Below, in pieces: positions 1-6,390 of a DNA stretch of 11,104 bases. The position numbers and the translations under genes were made by a program. Location of the stretch: positions 1 to 11,104 of the forward strand of contig CANQJX010000039.1 of assembly GCA_947624335.1 (NCBI GenBank), in the 5' to 3' direction. Below the pieces are notes generated by a model. That model was given only the letters and a program-made list of their open reading frames with translations. It was not told the origin of the DNA and searched no databases. The stretch is from an uncultured Marvinbryantia sp. (GTDB taxonomy: Bacteria > Bacillota > Clostridia > Lachnospirales > Lachnospiraceae). How positions within the stretch are numbered: position 1 is the first letter of the stretch; each line of letters opens with the position of its first letter.

Positions 1-1521
1 CAGGGTTTCCGCCATCGACGGATAGCTGGCAAAACAGTCGCCGCCCCAGTGTACGGGAAACTGCTGGCAGGTCGCCGTGGCGCTCCGCGCAAACAGCACG
101 GCCTCCTTTTCCCCCTTCACTTCTTTTAACAGTTCAAATACCGCTTTGTTATATAAATAGGTATAATAGTTGTGCATCGCGTGCGGGTCGCTGCCGTCAT
201 AATAGGTTACATTGACCGGAATGCGCTCGCCAAAGTCCGTTTTAAAGCAGTCCACGCCGCACTCCAGCAGCGTGCGCAGTTTATCCGTGTACCATTTGCG
301 CGCGTCGGGATTAGTTATGTCTACTATTCCCATGCCCGCCTGCCAGTTGTCGGTCTGCCATACGCCTTTCCCGTCCGCGCGCTGAAGCAGATATCCGTTT
401 TTTACCCCTTCGGAAAAAAACGGCGTGCCTTGCGCAATATAGGGATTAATCCACACGCAGATCTTTAACCCTTTTTCCTTGTAACGGCCGATCGTACCTT
501 TGATATCCGGGAAGAACTGCGGATCCCATTCAAAATCGCACCAGTGAAAAGCGCGCATCCAGAAGCAGTCAAAATGGAACACCCGCAGGGGGATATCCCG
601 CTCCTGCATCCCGTCGATAAACGACGCGGCCGTCTGTTCATCGTAGTCGGTAGTAAAGGAAGTAGAAAGCCACAGTCCGAACGACCACGCCGGCGGCAGC
701 GCCGGCCTTCCGGTAAGCGCCGTATACTGTTTCAGGATCTCTTTGGGCGTCGGTCCGTAGAAGAAATCATAGGAAATTTCCTCCCCAGGCACAGAAAAGC
801 CCACATATTCCACTTTCTCGCTCGCCACTTCAAACGATACGTTATCGCTGTTGTCCACAAATACCCCGTACCCGCGGTTGGTCATATAAAACGGAATGCT
901 TTTATACGCGATCTGGGACGCCGTCCCGCCGTCCTCGTTCCAGGTTTCAACCACCTGTCCGTTTTTGACAAACGCCGTAAAGCGCTCGCCAAAACCGTAT
1001 ACGCACTCGCCCACTCCCAAAGACAGTTCCGTCAGCATGTATGGGTCGCAGTCTTCCGTAAGATAATTTTTCTCCGGCAGCATTGTACTTGGCTGTTTAT
1101 TCCAGCGCATGCAGCCGAGATTTCGGAATCCGCAGGAAGTCAAAATCCGCCCGTCTGCTTCAAAGAAATAGGAAAATTCTTTGCGGCGCACGCGCACCTT
1201 CAAAAGCCCGGTATCCAGTACCGCTTCTTCTTCCGTAATCCGTACGTCTGCGTCGCAGCGTACATCATTTTTTACAAAGCGCGGCCGGTGGACGTCGTAG
1301 CCTTCATAATGCCATGCGCGAACCGATATCGTGCGGTCGCTGCGCGCCACAAATTCCAGTGTGATCACCGAAAGATTCAGCGTATCCCCGCGGCTCTCGA
1401 TTTTTTTGACCGGAGCCACAATGCGCATGCCGCCCGGAATCCTTTCTACGGTATATGCCTGCGCGGCAAAAAGGCCGTTTGCCCGTTCGCTGCGCACCCA
1501 GTATCCTTCCGTAAATTTCAT
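1..1521 (-). CDS. yicI: GH31 alpha-xylosidase (YicI type), 3' end outside window
   Basis: This is the N-terminal 507 codons of a glycoside hydrolase family 31 enzyme; E. coli YicI, the alpha-xylosidase it most resembles, has about 770 residues. It would release alpha-linked xylose from the non-reducing end of xylosides such as isoprimeverose. The frame is open to base 1 with no stop. The mutarotase-like N-terminal domain leads into VYGFGERFTAF near residues 206-216, then the barrel motifs FHFDCFWM and KICVWINPY. The likely nucleophile is D429 in KTDFGERIP and the likely acid/base is D495 in WGGDC. Their separation of 66 residues equals that of YicI D416 and D482. No signal peptide is visible, so it is probably cytoplasmic. 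The ATG lies one base after the coaX stop, with AAAGGAG at 1532-1538 inside the end of coaX, so its translation is probably coupled to coaX. Family and catalytic residues are secure; xylosidase rather than alpha-glucosidase specificity rests on similarity recalled from YicI. Confidence 0.93.
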   Translation of the reverse strand, partial: MKFTEGYWVRSERANGLFAAQAYTVERIPGGMRIVAPVKKIESRGDTLNLSVITLEFVARSDRTISVRAWHYEGYDVHRPRFVKNDVRCDADVRITEEEAVLDTGLLKVRVRRKEFSYFFEADGRILTSCGFRNLGCMRWNKQPSTMLPEKNYLTEDCDPYMLTELSLGVGECVYGFGERFTAFVKNGQVVETWNEDGGTASQIAYKSIPFYMTNRGYGVFVDNSDNVSFEVASEKVEYVGFSVPGEEISYDFFYGPTPKEILKQYTALTGRPALPPAWSFGLWLSTSFTTDYDEQTAASFIDGMQERDIPLRVFHFDCFWMRAFHWCDFEWDPQFFPDIKGTIGRYKEKGLKICVWINPYIAQGTPFFSEGVKNGYLLQRADGKGVWQTDNWQAGMGIVDITNPDARKWYTDKLRTLLECGVDCFKTDFGERIPVNVTYYDGSDPHAMHNYYTYLYNKAVFELLKEVKGEKEAVLFARSATATCQQFPVHWGGDCFASYPSMAETL

Positions 1522-1522
1522 A

Positions 1523-2299
1523 TCAGCTTTTCTCCTTTTTATTTCTCCGGTAAATTAAAAACAGCCCTTTGAGCAGAAGATCTTCGTCTAAAATAATTGT
1601 TTTGCGGCATAAAGGGGTTACCAGGCGCGCCAGTCCGCCCGTTGCGATAACCGTTGCGCTTTGTCCGAGTTCTTCTTCTATCCGGTCTATCATGCCGTCC
1701 ATTGCCGCTGCGCTGCTGTTTAAAATACCGCTTCGCATACAGTCGAGCGTATTTTTCCCAATCACATGCTCCGGCTTTTCCAGACCGACGCCCTGCAGTT
1801 GGGAGGCATGCGCGGTCAGCGCCTCCAAAGAGACCTGAATACCCGGATAGATCACGCCTCCGATATAATTTTGCTGCTCATCCAGCACGCATGCCGTCGT
1901 TGCCGTGCCGAGATCGAAAATAATCTGCGGAACCGGATAATAGGCAAGCCCCGCAGCCGCTCCCGCGATCAGGTCTCTTCCCACCTGATCGGGAAAATCC
2001 ATCTGCACGCAAAGCCCTGTCTCCATTTTGGAATCAACAACCAGCACCTCTTTGCGCAGGATTTTTTCGGCCGCCAGCCGCAAGACATTGGTGATCTGCG
2101 GTACTACCGAACACACAATCCCGCCCTCGATTTCCTGCGGATGGATGCCATAAATATCCAGCACATTTTTAATATCAATCGCATATTCCAGTTCGGTACG
2201 CGTACGGACGGTAGATACCCGCTCGATAAAATAGGTTCTTGACGCATCGATCCCGCCGATTACAATATGTGTGTTGCCAATATCAATCGCTAAAATCAT
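1523..2299 (-). CDS. coaX: Type III pantothenate kinase
   Basis: The 258-residue protein phosphorylates pantothenate to 4'-phosphopantothenate, the first step of CoA synthesis, using the type III (ASKHA-fold) enzyme that needs a monovalent cation. It starts with the phosphate-binding motif MILAIDIGNT. The likely catalytic Asp is D109 in QVGRDL, and the second phosphate motif is DLGTATT at 129-135, followed by GGVIYPGI at 147-154. The length is normal for CoaX. Two usual positions vary: the residue after the catalytic Asp is Leu instead of the common Arg, and GTATT is followed by Ala-Cys instead of the common Phe-Asp. I recall similar variants in clostridial homologues. The reading frame is open further upstream, but the ATG at 2299 begins the conserved motif, has AGGAG at 2307-2311 seven bases before it, and overlaps the panT stop as ATGA. 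The longer start would bury most of panT. It is the third gene of the coaBC unit. Confidence 0.95.
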   Translation of the reverse strand: MILAIDIGNTHIVIGGIDASRTYFIERVSTVRTRTELEYAIDIKNVLDIYGIHPQEIEGGIVCSVVPQITNVLRLAAEKILRKEVLVVDSKMETGLCVQMDFPDQVGRDLIAGAAAGLAYYPVPQIIFDLGTATTACVLDEQQNYIGGVIYPGIQVSLEALTAHASQLQGVGLEKPEHVIGKNTLDCMRSGILNSSAAAMDGMIDRIEEELGQSATVIATGGLARLVTPLCRKTIILDEDLLLKGLFLIYRRNKKEKS

Positions 2300-2907
2300 T
2301 GCTGCTCTCCTACAATTTTTGCCCTGCAGAGCGCGCCTCCGATTGCTCCGGTAAGGATTGTGGAGGAGACCATCTCGCACACTGCGTTGATTCCCACAAA
2401 CGTACAGACAAATACAATAATATTTTTCCCGCCGATCAGCCCCTGCATATATTCCGTATTTCCATACAAAAGTATCAGGGCGGACATAAAGAACAGCGTA
2501 TTGAAAAACGCCGAGCAGAAACCCGTAACCGCACAGGCCAGATAGTCGTTCTGATGTTTGCGGAAAAACCGAAACAGATAGCCGAGCAGCCATCCGTCCA
2601 GTACGCGCGGCACAACGCGCTGAAGAAAGGCGAGAAACGGATTGATGTCAAAAAGAACGGCGCCCATTGCGCTGGTGCCGCCCACGCCGATACATTGCAA
2701 AAAACTGGTCAATCCAAAAACGCCTCCCGCGACAGCGCCGCCAAACGGTCCCAGGACAATCGCGGAAATCGCTACCGGTATGACGTTAAAGGTGATTGCA
2801 AGCGGTCCAATATTCAGATAGCCCAGCGGCGTATACGCCATTAATAAGAGAATCGCGCTCATCAGACCGAGCATGGTAAGTTGCATGGTTGTTAATTTTT
2901 TCTTCAT
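2296..2907 (-). CDS. panT: ECF transporter S component, probable pantothenate (PanT-like)
   Basis: This 203-residue hydrophobic protein looks like the substrate-binding S component of an energy-coupling factor vitamin transporter. S components work in the membrane with a shared EcfT/EcfA module, which is not in this window. Visible features are a short basic N-terminus (MKKKLTTMQL) that precedes the first helix, about five or six membrane segments, and the S-component pattern NVIPVAISAIVLGPFGGAVAGG followed by FGLTSF around residues 40-70. Substrate assignment comes from context: it sits between coaBC and coaX and overlaps coaX by four bases. The ribosome binding site AAGGAGG lies at 2914-2920, six bases before the ATG. 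Pantothenate is therefore the most likely vitamin, although the sequence alone shows only the family. The 87-base gap from coaBC holds only a small hairpin (5-bp stem, GGATT/AATCC) and no convincing promoter, so it is probably co-transcribed with coaBC. Confidence 0.87.
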   Translation of the reverse strand: MKKKLTTMQLTMLGLMSAILLLMAYTPLGYLNIGPLAITFNVIPVAISAIVLGPFGGAVAGGVFGLTSFLQCIGVGGTSAMGAVLFDINPFLAFLQRVVPRVLDGWLLGYLFRFFRKHQNDYLACAVTGFCSAFFNTLFFMSALILLYGNTEYMQGLIGGKNIIVFVCTFVGINAVCEMVSSTILTGAIGGALCRAKIVGEQQ

Positions 2908-2994
2908 TTTCTTCCTCCTTGTTATTGTTCCGTTGGATACAATACGGTGATGGGATTTACGGAATCCTCCGTTCTTCCGGGTTGTAACTGCCGG

Positions 2995-4191
2995 TCACGC
3001 CCGCTTTGCGGACATGATCTTTGTAAGGATGTTTGCGGCTACTTCCTCCTTGCTCTGCAGAGGGAGTGAAATTTCCTCATCCTTTGTAATCAGGGTAACT
3101 ACGTTGGTATCTGTTCCAAATCCGGCGCCTTCTACTTTTACATTGTTGGCGGCAATCATATCCAGATTCTTTTTTCGCAGTTTCTCCCTGGAATTACCGA
3201 TCAGATTTTCTGTTTCCATAGAAAACCCGCATAAAAACTGTCCGGCCTTTTTGTGCGCGCCGAGATAGCCGATAATGTCGTCTGTGCGCTCCAGTGCGAT
3301 AGAAAGGTCGTGATCCGACTTTTTTATCTTTTCTGACGCCGTCTTGGCCGGACGATAATCCGCCACTGCCGCCGCCTTGATAATAATATCCTGTTCGGGC
3401 GCCAGCGCCGTTACCGCGTCAAACATTTCTTTTGCCGTGGAAACATGTATGGTATGGCTAAAAGGGGGATCGGGCAGCGCCGTCGGCCCCGTTACCAGCG
3501 TAACCGCCGCGCCCCGCAGCATTGCCGTCCTTGCAAGGGCAAACCCCATCTTACCGGAAGAATAATTGGTAAGGTAACGTACCGGATCCAAGGGCTCCCG
3601 CGTCGGTCCCGCCGTCACCAGTACGTTTTCCCCCGCCATATCTTTTTCATACGCAAGTTCCCGCTCGATATAGGAAAAAAGCGTCTCCGGCTCCGGCATT
3701 TTCCCCGCGCCGTCGTCGCCGCACGCCAGACGTCCCACCGCAGGCTCGATCACACCCCAGCCGTATTTTTTCAACACGCTCAGATTATCCTGCACAACGG
3801 CATTCTCATACATATTTGTATTCATTGCCGGAGAGATCCATCTCGGACATTTACATGCCAGCGCCGTAGTCGTTAACATATCGTCCGCGATCCCATGCGC
3901 AAGCTTTCCGATGATATTCGCCGTTGCCGGCGCGACCAGCAAAACATCCGCCTGCTTTGCCACAGATACATGTTCTACCTGAAATTCAAAATTACGGTCA
4001 AACGTATCTACAAGACACCTGTTTCCGGTCAGGGTCTCAAAGGTAACCGGCGTAATAAAATGGCAGGCATTGCGGGTTAGGATCACCTGTACGTTCGCAT
4101 GCTGCTTTTTTAACGCGCTTGCCAGATATGCAATTTTATAAGCCGCAATGCTTCCGGTTACTCCAAGCAAAACTGTCTTCCCTTTGAGCAT
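2995..4191 (-). CDS. coaBC: Bifunctional phosphopantothenoylcysteine synthetase/decarboxylase
   Basis: The 398-residue fusion enzyme joins cysteine to 4'-phosphopantothenate and decarboxylates the product to 4'-phosphopantetheine. The N-terminal CoaC flavoprotein half (about 1-180) shows GVTGSIAAYK at 10-19, the catalytic His74 in EHVSVA, the substrate motif PAMNTNMY at 121-128 and the active-site Cys157 in ACGDDGAGKM. The C-terminal CoaB half (about 186-398) shows VTAGPTREPLDPVRYLTN, NYSSGKMG, AAAVADYRP at 273-281 and the lysine cluster KIKK at 288-291. The size matches the usual roughly 400 residues. The frame is open upstream, but the ATG at 4191 begins the flavoprotein core and has GGGAGGA at 4198-4204 six bases before it; the upstream alternative would start within the promoter. 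It is the first gene of the unit and has its own near-consensus promoter about 40 bases ahead. No frameshift or missing catalytic residue is seen. Confidence 0.97.
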   Translation of the reverse strand: MLKGKTVLLGVTGSIAAYKIAYLASALKKQHANVQVILTRNACHFITPVTFETLTGNRCLVDTFDRNFEFQVEHVSVAKQADVLLVAPATANIIGKLAHGIADDMLTTTALACKCPRWISPAMNTNMYENAVVQDNLSVLKKYGWGVIEPAVGRLACGDDGAGKMPEPETLFSYIERELAYEKDMAGENVLVTAGPTREPLDPVRYLTNYSSGKMGFALARTAMLRGAAVTLVTGPTALPDPPFSHTIHVSTAKEMFDAVTALAPEQDIIIKAAAVADYRPAKTASEKIKKSDHDLSIALERTDDIIGYLGAHKKAGQFLCGFSMETENLIGNSREKLRKKNLDMIAANNVKVEGAGFGTDTNVVTLITKDEEISLPLQSKEEVAANILTKIMSAKRA

Positions 4192-4197
4192 TTTGCG

Positions 4198-4257
4198 TCC
4201 TCCCGTCTCTTTCAGATATATCAGAAGTATTATAGTATGTTCTTCCTGAGATTGCAA
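4198..4257 (-). promoter_or_regulatory. Vegetative promoter and ribosome binding site of coaBC
   Basis: On the minus strand, TTGCAA (4252-4257) and a perfect TATAAT (4229-4234) are separated by exactly 17 bases, an excellent SigA-type promoter. Transcription should begin near 4222, giving a leader of about 30 bases with GGGAGGA at 4198-4204. A nearly symmetric 16-base sequence, TTCAGATATATCAGAA at 4211-4226, covers the expected start site and could be a repressor site. The promoter boxes are read directly; activity and operator role are inferred. Confidence 0.8.
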
Positions 4258-4367
4258 GGAAAAAGCGCGGCTTTAAAGGCCGTCAGGCAACGGGTGCGCG
4301 TTTGCCCATACGGCAATGAGCCAAGCAGCGGACAGGTTCGCACCCATCCGCTTGCTCGGCTCATTAT
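4258..4367 (-). terminator. Stem-loop region at the 3' end of the sugar ABC operon
   Basis: This lies between the stop of the second permease gene and the coaBC promoter. A long hairpin pairs 4315-4322 (AATGAGCC) with 4358-4365 (GGCTCATT), and continues inward through AGCAGCGGA (4324-4332) against TCCGCTTGCT (4347-4356) with one bulge and one mismatch. It has no strong U-tract on the minus strand. Further on, CGGC/GCCG around a TTTAAA core is followed by CGCTTTTT close to 4260, a weak intrinsic terminator. Other pairings compete: GGGTGCG 4292-4298 with CGCACCC 4339-4345, and GGCAA/TTGCC/GGCAA at 4286, 4302 and 4312. It probably ends or stabilises the sugar operon transcript. Confidence 0.55.
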
Positions 4368-4403
4368 TTCTTCTCGTTGTATTTTTGTCGTCCGGATTTT
4401 TGT

Positions 4404-5258
4404 TTAACCCTTCACGCCACCGGCAGCAACGCCGCCCACGATAAAGCGTGACAGGAAAACATATACCACGATAACCGGCAAAATGGAAAACGCAATCATT
4501 ACATAAACCTGGCCCATATCGAACTTCAGGAAGTCTGCGCTACGAAGCTGAGCGATCAGGATCGGAAGCGTTTTCTTCTTGTCGTCGCTTAAGATCAGGG
4601 CCGGAATAAAGTAGTTATTCCAGCTTCCAACGAATGCAAAAATCATCTGTACGGCCAGCGCCGGCTTCATCAGCGGAAGCACGATCTGGTTAAACGTATT
4701 AAATTCGCCGGAACCGTCGATACGCGCCGCCTCAACAAGCGAAAGCGGCAGATTGCTCTCCATAAACTGTTTCATATAATAGAAAGTTACCGGAGCCGCA
4801 ATCGACGGGATGATCAAGGGGATAAAGCTGTTGATCAGCTTCATGTTTAAAAGCAGTTGATAGAAACCAAGCGCGGTTACCTGCGTCGGAATCATCATGA
4901 TCATCAGGATATAGGTGAAGATCGCTTTGCGGAATTTAAAATTGTACGCATGCAGCGCATATGCGGTCATCGTCGAAAAATATACGCCAAGCGCGCCGCT
5001 TAAAGTCGCTACCACCGCACTGTTGATCAAGCCCTGCACAATCGGAAGCGTTCCGTGAAGCACTCCGATCCAGTTTGTAATCAGATATTTACTGGGCAGC
5101 GGCGTAAAGCCCTTTGCCAGTTCGCCTTTCGACCTGGTCGCGTTAACGAAGAGTACATAAAACCAAAACAGGCAAAGAAACGTAATCAAAATCAGCACTA
5201 TGTATGCGATAATTCGTCTTGTTCTTACACTAAGACCTTTTTCTTTCTTTTTTGTCAT
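4404..5258 (-). CDS. Carbohydrate ABC transporter permease (MalG family)
   Basis: The 284-residue inner permease of a CUT1-type sugar importer forms the membrane channel together with the preceding MalF-type permease. It has a basic N-terminus, a first membrane segment at about 15-39, and roughly five further segments. The EAA loop that docks the ATPase is clear: EAARIDGSGEFNTFNQ at 176-191 continuing to LPLMKPALA. The length is typical of MalG/LacG/UgpE proteins. The ATG at 5258 follows an AGGAGG in the 15-base gap after the upstream permease stop, so the two are surely co-transcribed. No ATP-binding subunit is encoded in the operon, as is common in Firmicutes where one MsmK/MalK-like ATPase serves several transporters. 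The substrate cannot be read from the permease. It is the last gene of the operon. Confidence 0.95.
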   Translation of the reverse strand: MTKKKEKGLSVRTRRIIAYIVLILITFLCLFWFYVLFVNATRSKGELAKGFTPLPSKYLITNWIGVLHGTLPIVQGLINSAVVATLSGALGVYFSTMTAYALHAYNFKFRKAIFTYILMIMMIPTQVTALGFYQLLLNMKLINSFIPLIIPSIAAPVTFYYMKQFMESNLPLSLVEAARIDGSGEFNTFNQIVLPLMKPALAVQMIFAFVGSWNNYFIPALILSDDKKKTLPILIAQLRSADFLKFDMGQVYVMIAFSILPVIVVYVFLSRFIVGGVAAGGVKG

Positions 5259-5273
5259 AGCCGTTCCCCTCCT

Positions 5274-6176
5274 TTACTCGACCTTGGTATTCGTCATCTT
5301 AAAGACGATCAGGCTCAGAATACCAGTGATAAAGAACATCAGCACGGAGAGCGCGCCGCCCATACCGTAGTTCTTGCTGAACAGATGCTTGTTCAGGAAC
5401 ATGATCAGCGTCATCGAGGAACGCATCGGATCGCCGGTGCCGTTCGTCAGGATCTGCGGCACATCGAACATCTGCAGACCGCCGATCAGGGAAGTAATCA
5501 TCACGTAGATCAGGATCGGGCGAAGCAGCGGCAGCGTAATCTTAAAAAATACCTGCGTGCTGGTAGCGCCGTCTACCTGCGCCGCTTCAAACAGCGCCGT
5601 ATCAATGCCAAGCATACCCGCCATCAAAAGGATCGTCGTATTACCGAACCACATCAGAAGGTTCATAAACGCAACAAGCCCTCTCACGGTCCACACATTG
5701 GTCATAAAACGGACCTGTCCGATGCCGAGATTGATCAGAATGGAATTGATCGGACCGGTATCCGCAAACAATGTGAAAAACAACATAGCAAACGCCGACG
5801 CCATGATGAGGTTCGGCAGATAAATCACGCTCTTAAAAAATCCGGCCGCTTTCAGACGAAGCTGCGGATCAGAGAACCAGGCGCCCAGAAGCAGCGACAG
5901 CAGAATCTGCGGCACAAAGCCCAAGATCCACATAATCATCGTATTTCCAAAGTATGTCGCCAGCTCGCCGTTTGAGAGCAGGGCCTGAAAATTTGCTAAT
6001 CCGACGAAATTCGGACCGACCTGGGAAAGACCGGAACGGTAGTTTTCAAAAAAGCTGTTATAAACCGTAGAAATCAACGGAATTAACGAAAAGATAACGT
6101 AAACAATCGCAAACGGAGCCAAAAAAATATAACCCCATTTGTTATAGCTTACTACTTTGCTCTTACCATGCTTCAT
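5274..6176 (-). CDS. Carbohydrate ABC transporter permease (MalF/UgpA family)
   Basis: The 300-residue partner permease of the same CUT1 importer. It has a basic N-terminus followed by a membrane segment at about 15-38, a periplasm-side equivalent region (about 40-75), and five further membrane segments. The EAA loop is EAAQVDGATSTQVFFK at 197-212 with LPLLRPILIY following, the MalF-branch form of the motif. The start at 6176 is supported by GGGAGG about six bases upstream. It is preceded by a 214-base structured gap after the binding-protein gene, and followed 15 bases later by the second permease. The C-terminus is short and ends just after the last membrane helix, which is normal for this branch. 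Family assignment is secure; the transported sugar is unknown. Confidence 0.95.
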   Translation of the reverse strand: MKHGKSKVVSYNKWGYIFLAPFAIVYVIFSLIPLISTVYNSFFENYRSGLSQVGPNFVGLANFQALLSNGELATYFGNTMIMWILGFVPQILLSLLLGAWFSDPQLRLKAAGFFKSVIYLPNLIMASAFAMLFFTLFADTGPINSILINLGIGQVRFMTNVWTVRGLVAFMNLLMWFGNTTILLMAGMLGIDTALFEAAQVDGATSTQVFFKITLPLLRPILIYVMITSLIGGLQMFDVPQILTNGTGDPMRSSMTLIMFLNKHLFSKNYGMGGALSVLMFFITGILSLIVFKMTNTKVE

Positions 6177-6206
6177 AGTATGCCTCCCTATTTTTCCTTT
6201 CCTGCA

Positions 6207-6262
6207 AAGCTCGCAGCAAATCTCTGCGCTTCCTGCCCTAAAAAGGATGTGCCTCCGGCACA
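6207..6262 (-). terminator. Terminator-like hairpin and adjacent stem before the first permease gene
   Basis: On the minus strand, TGTGCC-GGA-GGCACA (6248-6262, 6-bp stem, 3-base loop) is followed by TCC and a run of T (6241-6244 complement plus 6240), the form of a weak intrinsic terminator. A second stem follows at 6207-6231, pairing AAGC/GCTT and GCAG/CTGC with a two-base bulge. The permease ribosome binding site lies just downstream. Partial termination here would lower permease expression relative to the binding protein. Confidence 0.6.
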
Positions 6263-6329
6263 GGAAAACTGATGCCAGCTCTGCAGCGCCGATACAGCAG
6301 GAAACTCTGCAAATATTCTCTTATTAAAG

Positions 6330-6359
6330 AAGCCATGCCTGCCTGCGCAGGCATGGCTT
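6330..6359 (-). terminator. Strong hairpin after the binding-protein gene
   Basis: AAGCCATGCCTGC at 6330-6342 pairs perfectly with GCAGGCATGGCTT at 6347-6359, leaving a four-base loop. It begins about 30 bases after the binding-protein stop. The run of T (6358-6362) lies on the plus strand; on the minus strand the sequence after the stem is CTTTAATAA, so it is a poor intrinsic terminator in the direction of transcription. Its likely role is to protect the 3' end of the binding-protein mRNA, with partial termination also possible. No plus-strand gene needs it as a terminator. Confidence 0.7.
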
Positions 6360-6390
6360 TTTAATCACCAACTCTGACCTGTTCTAAAAG

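Noticed and set aside
544..1572. Long plus-strand open frame of 342 codons
   Set aside because: It is antisense to the GH31 gene, whose minus-strand frame carries all the catalytic motifs; the plus-strand product is rich in Arg, His and Lys without any recognisable motif.
2300..2593. Upstream in-frame extension of coaX
   Set aside because: It would lie almost wholly within panT; the conserved first motif and the ribosome binding site both place the start at 2299.
2908..2994. Riboswitch or promoter between coaBC and panT
   Set aside because: Only a 5-bp hairpin is visible and the gap is too short for the known vitamin riboswitches; no paired -35/-10 boxes.
5055..5975. Plus-strand open frame of 306 codons over the permease genes
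   Set aside because: Antisense to two clear MalF/MalG permeases; the product is low-complexity in Gln, Arg and His, as expected from the reverse complement of membrane-protein codons.
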